Origin: Prinia subflava
Lineage: Eukaryota > Chordata > Aves > Passeriformes > Cisticolidae
Direction: 5' to 3'
Assembly: GCF_021018805.1 (NCBI RefSeq)
Contig: NW_026960610.1
Location: 930,001 to 994,000 of the forward strand
Length of the DNA: 64,000 nucleotides
The translations under genes were made by a program, and so were the position numbers. The notes beneath the pieces were generated by a model. The model was not told where the DNA came from and did no database searches. It saw only the letters and a list, made by a program, of their open reading frames with translations. Positions 54,459-64,000 of this stretch are shown here, in pieces (the stretch's first letter is position 1; each line of letters begins with the position of its first letter).

Positions 54459-56261
54459 TAGTAGCCAAGGTGTTCTCCATCTGATTCTAAAGCCAAGTTA
54501 AGACATGGCAGAAGGAATGTATTGCCTAATACATGCTGCTTTTAAATTTCTGTAAAATTATTTACAAGACTGTACTTCTGAAAATGACGGTAAATCTGAA
54601 ACTATTTCTCAGTGTAGGAAGACAAAATTTAAGCAGTGTTGCAGAAAAAGTTCTGATCAAACCTCAGACCTTGAGAATGCTGGTGAACATTTCTGTGCAT
54701 CTTAAAGATTTCATTATAGATGTACTGATTTCTGGTAAGTACTATGGGAAATCAGTTTACGCTTCAGTTTTGGGGTTTTTTTTTTGTGTAAAATGAGCTA
54801 ATCTTGCCTTTTGTGGTTTGCTTTTTACCCTTCCATCCTATGTCTTCCTGTTGTCCTACAGCACCTCAAATCTGTGACAAATGAGATTTTTTTCTCATTG
54901 GAATTGTTCACTCTTATTCTCCTATGACTGCTGTTGCTGCAGGGGGCTCAGAACTGTTTTTAATCATCAGAAACACTGAAATTAAAGTTTTGCTTTCTTT
55001 ATCTGGTTTTATTAAAGTTTTTGCATCTGTATTATTCTGTAAGAAGACACAAATCAAAAACAGGCTTAATTTATATACCAGTTTAGCAAAACATCAAAGG
55101 TGCAAGTTTCACCTAGGTTTTGGCATCAATTGTGTATGTTTGTGTTGCTGTCAACTGAGCTCTGACTGACAGGGAGGATGAGAAGGTGCATCTTGTCTCA
55201 CCTTTAAAAAAGCAGCTGAGCTGTGGGAGTTTGTATGGGGGTCTGAGCAGTTGTCTTACCTTTCTTGTCAAAAACCTGATGCTTAAAACAAAAAAACCCA
55301 AGATGTGGATAGTCTCATCAGCTCTGAAGCAACTGTTTCACTTCCCCATCTGCCCACCTGCAGCTCAGGGTAGAGTGTTACAACTGATTGGTTAAAGGTG
55401 AGACAACACAGTCTGCTCCCATGTTTTATGAATATCGTAGTACCAACAAAGCCTGTGATAGTCCTAGATGTAAAAGATGGATGTAGTACCTTCCTCAAGT
55501 CTTGAAACACACGTCAGGTCAGTGAATTCTACATGGAGTAAGTACTGAAGTGCTGTTTGTCTGCACATGCTGTGAGTGGACAGAAGTGTGACCCAGGAAC
55601 TTGTGTAAAACTGAGTGCACACTATTGCAAAAAAAAAAGGTGACATCAAAAAACCCCAAACCAAACACCAAATTGTACTGACAATTAACCAACTTCTTCC
55701 TTGTAAACACTATTAGCACCCACTAACAGGAGTAAAAAGAATAGTGAACCTTTATTCTAATATGCTTATGGATGGAATGAAATTTTACATGAGCAATTAA
55801 TCTTGTGCTAACAGACTCCTTGACCATGTTAATACTTATTCAAATACGGTTTATCTTTTTCTTTTGTCTGCTTAGAAATAGTAGTCCAAAGGGCACTTGA
55901 TATTACTCTGCTGCAAGATTTCTTGTCACCTTGCTTCCTGCTGTTAGAAGGCTGTACATGAGGTGGCAGGTGCTGTATAAGCTCAAGCTATTGTGTAGTT
56001 CAGTGCAAAAGAAAGAGCCTAAAGTTACAGTCTTTGAGACTGGATCTGTAGTCAGTTTTATTGGTACATCTTAGAAAGATATAAAGACATTCTAGAAGTG
56101 CCTGGAAGAACTGAAATAGTCTTGCAAAAATATATTTGCAAGAGTAGACTCAAGTTCATTTGAGTTTTCATTAATATTTACATGTACAACCCCTCCCTAT
56201 GAACTTAATTTCCTTTCATAATACGCATTAAGAGCTTCTTTTTATCATTTCATTCCAACAC
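54459..56261. other. Host intergenic sequence and distal 3' region of C1GALT1C1
   Basis: No coding exon seen. An AATAAA reads on the minus strand at 56057-56062. It is a plausible poly(A) signal for C1GALT1C1, whose 3' UTR would then have been split by the LTR at 56262-57089. Confidence 0.45.
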
Positions 56262-57089
56262 TGCTGGGGGTTAGATTTGCCTTTTTTTTCAGTTACAGAA
56301 TTTTTTCCCATAAGTTTCCAAGAAACCTTAATGACAGTACTTAATCAGAACAAAAGGGAGTAGCTGAAGGACATGGCAGCACAAGGCTACACCTATTGTT
56401 TTTAAGTCTCTGGGAGTGTCCCTCAGAGGGGAGAGATAACGAGCTTTGGGAAAGGTAAAAAGACAGAGCTGGGGGAGGGGGTCTGGGACTTTTGCTCTCA
56501 GCGCCGAGGAAGACAGTCAAGCTGCCCCTCGCTGCAGGAAGAGTTCACGGCCATCACTCTGCCTCCGTCTCGTCCTGGGAAATCTACCGTCATCTGCTTG
56601 TGTACCCGGGAATCCTGAGCTCGTTTTCTCCAGCCCTCCCCCCACCTCCGCTGCTTCTTCGGAGCTTTGAGGTTCCCCTGCTACTCTGTAGCCCTGCACT
56701 GCCCAGCCCTGCTGGGACACCCCTGCTGCTCCAGCTACCAGCGCAGAGCTCCTCATCTCATCCACCAGCCTGGGACTTTCTACCCTTCCAGCTCGGCCTT
56801 TCGGAGTCCTGCAGGGGCACCGAGATCAAACTGCCCTGGGCTTTTTGTGAAAGAAAGCCCTCAAGGTTCTAGGTTCAGTTCTGTTTATTATGAATGCTGT
56901 AGTTGTTGTTTGTTTGTTGTTTTGTCATATATACTAGTAAAGAACTGTTATTCCTATCCCCATACCTCTGTCTGAAAGCCCCTTTAATCTTCTAAATTAG
57001 AATAACTTGGAGGGAGGGGATTCAAATTCTCCATCTCTAGGGAGGTCCTGCCCCCTTCCTAGTAGATACCTGTCTTTCAAACCAAGACA
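56262..57089 (+). repeat. Solo LTR of the ERV-E family in the C1GALT1C1 3' region
   Basis: 828 bases, TGCTGGGGGTTAG to AACCAAGACA, in inverted orientation relative to the LTRs of ERV-E. It aligns with both over its full length. No clear target duplication. It lies about 180 bases beyond the C1GALT1C1 stop, antisense to that gene. Confidence 0.88.
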
Positions 57090-57272
57090 CTGTCAAAAGC
57101 CAAAAGCATTTCTCTGTAAAAGATTCAGAAAAAAATTCTCCTTCCACTTTTAAAATTAAGAGCTTTATCAACCCTCAATGTGCAAAAACCCCTGTACACC
57201 AGTACGTGTCAGTACAACTGTGTGTTGTGAGAAGAGCCAACTCTGTGGTTCCAGGCCTTCCCTGAGGACACA

Positions 57273-58229
<957 letters not shown>

Positions 58230-58234
58230 TTTTC

Positions 58235-58466
58235 CTAGAAAAGAGACGCACTGTAAGAACTTAAAGGAATAAGTGCACTAGCACGGGTTCCATGTGGTTC
58301 TAATGCAGTCCTAAATTTCTAAACCCAGCTGCAGTTTCCTTATCTCCTGCACAAAAGGTCAAGGCTGGTGAAAGCAGTGGCGAGATCCAGGTTCCCGGTC
58401 GTGGCTCTTGGTAATGGTATGACACGAGCCCTGTGCTTTGGCCCGTTTCCGCTGTCATTGATGCAA
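58235..58466 (-). other. C1GALT1C1 5' intron sequence
   Basis: Sequence upstream of the coding-exon acceptor at 58234/58235, with no other feature. Cut on its far side by LTR-3 copy 2. Confidence 0.4.
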
Positions 58467-58701
58467 TGCCTTAAGTTTTAGCTTTCATGTTTTCAGATTC
58501 TGTGCTGCTTAGGTGTAGTTCTGAGCCTCATATTAAGTGCCAGTAAGCTCTCTTCACACAGCAGGTAGACAAAACAAATACTTTCCTGCTGAGGACCAAG
58601 GACAACTTTCAGGCCCAAAAGCATAAACAACGGTGGACTGAGGGGAGGAACAAGAAGGATGGAACCTCACAACCTAAAGCTGTAATTAGACAATTAAACC
58701 C

Positions 58702-59080
58702 TGTAGCAGGATGGCTTATATCATAAGGTAGAGCTATCCACAATTGGGCCTCAGACCAGGCCTCAGGCCTGGGCCTAGTAGGCCTCGTACGTCCAACATA
58801 TGTAGTACCAGATAAGGTTATCTGGTATTGGGAATGTGTTAAGGTAGGAGTGCTAATAGCATAGAACAGTTACTGAGAAGACACGGTGGCTGCCTTAAAC
58901 TGCAATAGCTTACATACTTCTGTACTCTCACTGCCTATCAGAATGCACCTGCTAACTGTAAATGACTCTCTCTGTATATAACCTGCCATCTCGGGAAATA
59001 AAGCAGAGTACATGCTTATAACCATATTGGTCGGACTCACGTTCCTCTAGCCCCCGGTCTACCAGGCCTCAGCTTTTAAA
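58702..59080 (+). repeat. ERV-F 5' LTR
   Basis: Starts TGTAGCAGGATGG and has AATAAAG at about 58998. GGCCT-rich palindromic sequence lies at 58746-58790 and a 10-base-stem hairpin at 58806-58827. The exact 3' end (within 'ttttaaa') is uncertain by one or two bases. Confidence 0.88.
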
Positions 59081-59098
59081 TGGTGCCTGAACAGCGAC
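59081..59098 (+). promoter_or_regulatory. ERV-F primer-binding site, tRNA-Lys-3-like
   Basis: TGGTGCCTGAACAGCGAC directly follows the LTR and matches the Lys-3 site of lentiviruses at about 15 of 18 positions. Confidence 0.7.
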
Positions 59099-59112
59099 TG
59101 AGCCTGTGTTGC

Positions 59113-59175
59113 AAGCTTAAATGCGAAGCTTAAATGCGATTTGAATGTGAAGCTTAAATGCGAAGCTTAAATGCG
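59113..59175 (+). repeat. 13-base tandem repeats in ERV-F leader
   Basis: The unit AAGCTTAAATGCG occurs four times, with a degenerate fifth (ATTTGAATGTG) in the middle. A splice-donor-like AAG/GTAAGA follows at about 59312. Confidence 0.85.
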
Positions 59176-59333
59176 AGAAGCCCCCATTTGGTTTAGGAAG
59201 CGAGTGCGTCGCTTGCGGGCCCCTATCCTGAAATACGCGGGGCAGGCCGGGGAGCGTCTGCCGATTGGATTGTTCGGAAGGGATACAGTGCCACCCACTG
59301 TCAGCGGAGAGAAGGTAAGAGCGGCAGACGCGG

Positions 59334-60056
59334 ATGGATACACAAGTTTACAAACTAATGGACCGAGATTTTATAGCTGCCGTGCAGCTCTTGGCATCCA
59401 TTGTCTCGAAACGGGGCGAAAAAATCAAAGACTCTGATATAAACCAGCTGACCCAATGGGCTCAGAAGAAAGGGAAATTACATCAGCCCTCACTTTTGTT
59501 TAGTGAGACAGAGTGGAAGGATATCGGTGACTTGCTTTGGGACTCTGTGGTTTCGCAAGGTAAAGACGCGAAAATTTGTTCGGAGTTAGGTGTAATTTGG
59601 AAGAAAATTATAAATACCTTGCAAACCTTTGCCGCAGAGCGCAGAGCCGCCCAAGCCGCGATTTCCACACTGGAGAGAACAGCTCCTTGCTCTCCTGATT
59701 CGGGAGCCGTTCCTCCCCAAGCAAAAGAACAGAAAAAAGTATCTAAGGTAGCGAGATTTTTTGGGATCAATTCCACGCATCCTGTGAAAGGGAATGCGGC
59801 CCCTCTTTGTTCGTCCCTCCGTGATGTGGTAGATGTGGCTGATCACGCGGTCGAGAAACTGGAAATGTCCTTGCCGCGGTTCAGCGAGAAAGAAGCAGGG
59901 GAGGAGACGAGCCAGCCGCCAGACCCCAGGGGCGTGGCGAAAGATGAGACAGGCGGGGCTGACAGCAGCGCAGGGCGGGCACAGGTGATGCAGCAAGGAG
60001 GCGGACTTCGAGGCGGTGGCACCAGCGGAGTGGACTCTGTAGCCGAGCTCTGGTAA
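59334..60056 (+). CDS. gag: ERV-F gag matrix part (240 codons, ends in the inverted LTR)
   Basis: Starts MDTQVYKLMDRDFIAAV and shows a betaretrovirus-like matrix (RGEKIKDSDINQLTQWAQKK, FSETEWKDIGDLLW). An Ala-rich helix and a charged, Pro-rich region follow. The last few codons and the stop lie in the inverted LTR at 60042, so the natural gag continuation is cut off here. No other defects. Confidence 0.72.
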   Translation: MDTQVYKLMDRDFIAAVQLLASIVSKRGEKIKDSDINQLTQWAQKKGKLHQPSLLFSETEWKDIGDLLWDSVVSQGKDAKICSELGVIWKKIINTLQTFAAERRAAQAAISTLERTAPCSPDSGAVPPQAKEQKKVSKVARFFGINSTHPVKGNAAPLCSSLRDVVDVADHAVEKLEMSLPRFSEKEAGEETSQPPDPRGVAKDETGGADSSAGRAQVMQQGGGLRGGGTSGVDSVAELW

Positions 60057-60405
60057 GACCGGGGACTAGAGTAACGTGAGACCAACCAGTATGGTTTCCA
60101 GCACGAACTCCGCTTTATGCCGCGAGATGGCCGGTTAAGTACAGAACGAATAGTTTACAGTTAGCAGGTGCACTGTGATAGGCGGTGAACATACAGAAGT
60201 ATGTAAGCAATCTAGGGTTAAGGTAGCTACGGAGATTTAGTGCCATTACCTCTATGCTGCGAGCGTCCATACCTTAACACATTCCTAGTAGCAGATAAGT
60301 TTATCTGCTACTACGTATGCTGAACGTTTTGCGGCCTACTAGACCCAGGCCTGAGGCCTAGTTTGGCCTAGTTTGGAATAGCTCAAATGGTATCTGTGAG
60401 CATAT
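60042..60405 (-). repeat. Inverted, diverged copy of the ERV-F LTR inside gag
   Basis: The reverse complement of the ERV-F LTR aligns through this stretch: accgggg-ctagag, aacgtgag-accaacca-tatggtt, tttacagttagcaggtgca, acagaagtatgtaagc, taccttaacacattcc, ctactag-cccaggcctgaggcct. It differs at many positions, far more than the two flanking LTRs differ from each other. The right limit is approximate. Either an older LTR was inserted in reverse in the parent copy, or it was gained by recombination during reverse transcription. Confidence 0.85.
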
Positions 60406-61709
60406 CATGCCCACGATACCTGAGAAACTCGGCCACAGACTCAAACTCCCCCCCACCGGAACGGGAGCTGACGTCAGCAGCCCACCTGACCAAAACAAAA
60501 ACAGAAGACATGGCGGCGTCCATGTCTGGATCGGACAACGTGAATTCGACTCAATCCGAGACCCCTGCGCCCCTGCAGCCTGCATCAGTGGGACCCGCCA
60601 CCCATCCACAAGCGTCCCACTGTCCCCTGCCGGAATCTGATTCCGATGAAGAAGTTTTAGAACCTGACGGCCGTTGTGCGGCTCGATCACTGAAAAAGCC
60701 GCAGAGATCAAGGGAATTACAGCAAATTATAGCCAAACTTGCTAAGCTATCAAACCGGCAAAATCAATTAGAGCAAAGAACAATCGAATTATCTAAAACT
60801 TTCCCACAAAAAACACATGACTTGCAAACTCTGTCATCTATGCACAACCAGCAGACACTACTGTCCACTGCTCAGCAGATGGCGCTGCCTGCCAACCAAA
60901 CTGATCCACTTCTGAACCGCTGGTCTGAGGCAAAGAAGAACGCCGTGCTGGATCAGGATTTTGAAGCAGCAAATCTTATAGCTTGCCCTGTGGTAATTGA
61001 ACAGAACGTTGCTAAATGGCAACCGCACGAGTGGAAGGTATTATGGGCAGCCAAGCAGACAGTTTCCCAGCACGGAATTTGTTCAGAAGCTTCAAAAAAT
61101 ATTATACAATACATCTTTACAGCCGACCTCTTGTGCCCTGCTGATAGTTCAAATATCGCAGCACTTCTGCTCACGCCATCTCAATTTCTCATCTTTGAGA
61201 GAGAATGGAGACGCCTGGCAACCGAGGAAGCCAACAAGCATCAAACAGTAGGAGATCCACTTTATGGGATCCAACCAGATATGCTGACGGGCCAAGGAGC
61301 CTATGCTACAACAAATGTACAGCTAACTTTTCCCATTGAAATTCATCAGTTGTCCCAGGCACTGGCCCACAAGGCTTTGCTGTTGGTGCCAGACAAGAAG
61401 AAGCCTCCATCATATGCTAACATTAAGCAAGGAGCCACAGAATCATATGGACAATTTATCGATCGTCTTTCTGCAGCTTTAAAAGATGCTCCAGATTTGC
61501 CTGCGGATGTACAAGATCATCTATTTCGTTCTCTTGCGTTTGAGAACGCCAATGCACGAACTAAAACCATACTAGCCTCCCTCCCTCAAGGCTGTGGAGT
61601 CGATGAAATGCTAGTGAGAGCAGCGAGAGCAGAGCAAAATAACCAAACAGCAGCTTTTACAGCAGCAATGCAAAGCAGCAGCAGGGACATGTTATCGCAG
61701 CCGCATTGA
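60387..61709 (+). CDS. gag: ERV-F gag capsid part (440 codons)
   Basis: The frame opens inside the end of the inverted LTR and runs through a Pro/Ser-rich linker and a coiled-coil-like Gln/Leu segment (about residues 105-150). A betaretrovirus-like capsid follows, with NRWSEAKKNAVLDQDFEAAN near its start. The major homology region is around residues 355-376 (IKQGATESYGQFIDRL). The frame ends at 61709; a partial knuckle (CSHCGD) lies beyond the stop in another frame at about 61770. The N-terminal residues come from LTR sequence, so true initiation is unknown. Confidence 0.7.
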   Translation: MVSVSISCPRYLRNSATDSNSPPPERELTSAAHLTKTKTEDMAASMSGSDNVNSTQSETPAPLQPASVGPATHPQASHCPLPESDSDEEVLEPDGRCAARSLKKPQRSRELQQIIAKLAKLSNRQNQLEQRTIELSKTFPQKTHDLQTLSSMHNQQTLLSTAQQMALPANQTDPLLNRWSEAKKNAVLDQDFEAANLIACPVVIEQNVAKWQPHEWKVLWAAKQTVSQHGICSEASKNIIQYIFTADLLCPADSSNIAALLLTPSQFLIFEREWRRLATEEANKHQTVGDPLYGIQPDMLTGQGAYATTNVQLTFPIEIHQLSQALAHKALLLVPDKKKPPSYANIKQGATESYGQFIDRLSAALKDAPDLPADVQDHLFRSLAFENANARTKTILASLPQGCGVDEMLVRAARAEQNNQTAAFTAAMQSSSRDMLSQPH

Positions 61710-61837
61710 CAGGAAAACATTTCAGCCGTTTCAATAACAACAAGAAATCATCACCAAACTTCCCTTGCTCTCACTGCGGTGACTTACCTGAAGCACCTCA
61801 AGAAGACGCAGAGAGTGCTGAAAATTGACTGTTTTAA

Positions 61838-62555
61838 TAGTAATATGCAATTGCACTGTTATAGCTTTATAATTAGAGGCGCGATAAGTTATTGTTTAAG
61901 ATTTTAAGTTATGAGAGTTTTAAAATATAATTTGTTGACATGTTAAGTATATAAATTGGTAGTACTTGTAAGTTGATGTTGTAGTTAAGTTTTTATACTT
62001 TGTCACTTGTTTCCAACAAGCATTTGTCATTTTAAATGATTCTATTTATTTTTAGCCATTTAAATATTTCATAAATGTTGTTAACAGATATAACTGTATT
62101 GGTAAGTGTAAGTTAGAATTTTTATTAAGTTTCATTTTAAGTATTTCTTTTATGTAACGATATTATGACAGTTTGTTGTATTTTAGGCATTTTGTGTTTA
62201 TTGTTGTTAGAGATTGTCTTTAAAAGATATACTAAAGAACATCACTCCAACTTAAGGTTTGAGTTCTGGCCAAACTCTAATTTTAACTTGGATGGATGTT
62301 GTTTGTTAACGAAGCCCAGAAGTTTCTGCTCCAAAAATAATATGCAAGTTATCTTAACTTGACAATTTGATCCGATCAGAATGACAGCTAAATCAGCTTT
62401 GAAGTGAAACCTGGTATTCCCTGCCCGGGAAAGGGATATCAAGATTTTCACTAAAGAAAAGCGTTTCAGCAGTTTGCAGTCTCTGGGGTGATAGCAGAAA
62501 TAATTTGATAATCGCTTATCACTTTCATTAGTATGCAAAACTTCTATTCTATTCC
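61838..62555. other. A/T-rich filler in ERV-F, no gene seen
   Basis: No pol or env motif. Short frames at 62165-62362 and 62242-62538 show no family resemblance. It occupies the place of pro, pol and env. Confidence 0.45.
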
Positions 62556-62815
62556 CTTGCCTTTGGAAATGCTAATTCACATACCAGGTCTGTTTTAGTT
62601 TTCTCTTCTGCAAGCTGTAGAATCAATGAGATACTAACAAAAGCTGCCAAAGCTGAACCAGACAAGGAGACAGCAACACAGATGCATCATTGCAGCTGCG
62701 TTGACAGAAGTAACCCTGGCTACCCAGTAACAACAGAGAAGTCTGCAGCCATGATAAATCATCAGGCAGTGCAGAAGAAGAAGAGACAGCAGATAATTTT
62801 GAGACTGTAATTTAG
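62556..62815 (+). pseudogene. Second, diverged copy of the gag 3' end in ERV-F
   Basis: Aligns with 61545-61835. Shared landmarks in the same order: 'aatgc', 'ctgtagaatcaatgagatactaa' against 'ctgtggagtcgatgaaatgctag', 'gcagctgcgttgacag' against 'gcagccgcattgacag', and a final 'gaagaagaagagac'/'gaagacgcagagag' followed by 'actg'. Stops interrupt. The divergence is much larger than between the LTRs, so the duplication predates this insertion. Confidence 0.7.
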
Positions 62816-62982
62816 AACCTGTGTATGAATGAAGGGCAAGGACTGAATATAATGTGCTCTCATCTTTTTGCTTTTAGCAGCTAAGATCTTTAGGTTTTTC
62901 TTGGGTAACTCAAGTAGTGCTTTGCTTATAACAGTATATGTGAAAGTAGCCAACCGTGTCACAGACCCAGTTTGGATAGCTC

Positions 62983-63001
62983 TAAAGAAAAAAAGGGGAA
63001 C
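62983..63001 (+). promoter_or_regulatory. ERV-F polypurine tract
   Basis: AAAGAAAAAAAGGGGAA followed by C, directly before the 3' LTR. Confidence 0.8.
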
Positions 63002-63380
63002 TGTAGCAGGATGGCTTATATCATAAGGTAGAGCTATCCACAACTGGGCCTCAGACCAGGCCTCAGGCCTGGGCCTAGTAGGCCTCGTACGTCCAACATA
63101 TGTAGTACCAGATAAGGTTATCTGGTATTGGGAATGTGTTAAGGTAGGAGTGCTAATAGCATAGAACAGTTACTGAGAAGACACGGTGGCTGCCTTAAAC
63201 TGCAATAGCTTACATACTTCTGTACTCTCACTGCCTATCAGAATGCACCTGCTAACTGTAAATGACTCTCTCTGTATATAACCTGCCATCTCGGGAAATA
63301 AAGCAGAGTACATGCTTATAACCATATTGGTCGGACTCACGTTCCTCTAGCCCCCGGTCTACCAGGCCTCAGCCTTTAAA
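63002..63380 (+). repeat. ERV-F 3' LTR
   Basis: 379 bases. Differs from the 5' LTR only at 'caactggg' (5' copy 'caattggg') and 'agccttt' (5' copy 'agctttt'). Confidence 0.88.
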
Positions 63381-63648
63381 ACCCCAATATGCAAATGGAC
63401 CAAAACTTATAAAAATCTAAGATCTCGTGACCGGGGGGCCATTTTGTGGCCATTCTTAGTCCACCCTGGGTGCAGCCTTGGTCAGGTTCCTGTCCTGCCC
63501 AAGGTGGATCCTGGAGGCCTTTCAATAAATGCCTACTTTATTCTCTATCTCTGTGCAGTCTCTGTTTCAGGTCAGCCTTCCAAGGCATCTGTTTCTGGCT
63601 GTGGTACTGACAATGGTCTGAAATTAGGCATCGGGCAGCCACTGTGTG

Positions 63649-63940
63649 TGTGAAATCATCACATACTACTCTCACACAGGCCTGAGAAAGTGGCCTGGGA
63701 AAACATAAGGAGGAAACCAAAGCAAACCCTGGGAAGTGAGAAACCATCTGCAGGTGGTGTTTTTCCAACATGTTTACTGGCAAGGTTGTTGACAAAGGGT
63801 GTAGACTCTGAATAACCAATCATATTCTTGGTACTGAACTACTCTATAAAAGTAGAATTTAGAAAAATAAAGTTTGCTCTCATTTTACCATCGTATAGAG
63901 AGTCATGTTGTTATTTTGGTGCCATCCGAAAATCATAACA
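63649..63940 (+). repeat. LTR of a further ERV (5' LTR, provirus runs off the window)
   Basis: The unit ends AAAATCATAACA at 63940, with a TATA-like 'ctctataaaag' near 63842 and AATAAAG near 63871. The start near TGTGAAATC is approximate. The primer-like sequence that follows shows that it is a 5' LTR with internal sequence beyond the window edge. Confidence 0.65.
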
Positions 63941-63942
63941 TC

Positions 63943-63960
63943 TGGCGGCTCTGCTGGGAC
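63943..63960 (+). promoter_or_regulatory. Primer-binding site of the rightmost ERV
   Basis: TGGCGGCTCTGCTGGGAC two bases after the LTR end. tRNA not assigned; it differs from the sites of all other elements in the window. Confidence 0.55.
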
Positions 63961-64000
63961 CGTGAGGCATCTGAAAACCCCCCCTGGACCAGAACACCCA

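Larger units (their letters stand above)
58702..63380 (+). mobile_element. ERV-F: young gag-only LTR element with an inverted LTR inside gag
   Basis: 4.7 kb element with two 379-base LTRs that differ at two positions. The target duplication is 'aaccc' or 'aaaccc' (the limit is blurred by A-runs). Order: 5' LTR, Lys-3-like primer site, short tandem repeats, gag matrix, inverted diverged LTR, gag capsid, A/T-rich filler, a second diverged piece of the gag 3' end, purine tract, 3' LTR. There is no protease, RT, integrase or env, so it must have moved with enzymes from another element. Confidence 0.88.
58467..63587 (+). repeat. Solo LTR, family LTR-3, copy 2 (split by ERV-F)
   Basis: The left part, 58467-58701, and the right part, 63381-63587, together align with 22559-22977. 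It begins TGCCTTAAG and ends CCAAGGCA. ERV-F inserted at its 'ttaaacccc' block; copy 1 shows the uninterrupted form. Confidence 0.82.

Noticed and set aside
54533..54796. Possible exon before a GTAAGT at about 54735
   Set aside because: The frame has no similarity that I know, and no matching acceptor or downstream exon is visible.
56446..56975. Overlapping frames of 74-126 codons, seen also at 37488-37971 and 44903-45330
   Set aside because: They recur only because the ERV-E family LTR recurs. They are LTR sequence and not genes.

Overview
The window looks like a bird chromosome, most likely a passerine, that is packed with endogenous retroviruses (ERVs). The only host genes I can recognise are MCTS1 (plus strand, six coding exons between 25420 and 33646, reading frame intact) and C1GALT1C1/Cosmc (minus strand, 57273-58229, broken by a stop codon). 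They sit tail to tail, as in the human Xq24 block that corresponds to songbird chromosome 4A. An intact MCTS1 beside a decayed essential-type gene, with roughly four fifths of the bases derived from LTR elements, suggests a non-recombining chromosome such as a W or neo-W. That is an inference and not something the sequence proves.

Left block (1 to about 24700). An old, degraded, minus-strand gammaretrovirus-like provirus (ERV-A) forms the base layer. Its gag is cut by a plus-strand LTR element (ERV-B, 3524-21711) with a 4-base target duplication. The ERV-B LTRs are nearly identical, yet no gag or pol belonging to ERV-B is visible between them. The interior holds a CpG-rich block, T-rich non-coding sequence, an ERV 3' fragment and a gammaretroviral 5' fragment. 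It also holds a nested, very young minus-strand betaretrovirus-like provirus (ERV-C, 9379-18109). ERV-C has long open gag, pro-pol and env frames, a canonical -1 frameshift site and one amber codon near the end of integrase.

Middle block (25200-35224). This holds the MCTS1 CpG promoter, exons and introns. Antisense solo LTRs lie in introns 2 and 5, and another lies just downstream of the gene.

Right block (35229-64000). A plus-strand gammaretrovirus-like provirus (ERV-D, 35229-54454) carries three or four later insertions: a solo LTR inside its own 5' LTR, an LTR-like unit in the leader, a complete minus-strand ERVL-like element (ERV-E, 37336-45514) and a 1.36 kb solo LTR in gag. ERV-E is itself cut by a second solo LTR of that last family. 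After a stretch of host sequence comes a solo LTR of the ERV-E family in the C1GALT1C1 3' region, then the C1GALT1C1 pseudogene. Next is a solo LTR split by a young, pol-less gag element (ERV-F, 58702-63380). The gag of ERV-F contains an inverted, diverged copy of its own LTR, so its transcript can fold back on itself. The window ends in the 5' LTR and primer-binding site of another ERV.

I see no tRNA, rRNA or CRISPR features. Boundaries given with a target-site duplication are reliable to the base; boundaries described as approximate are not.
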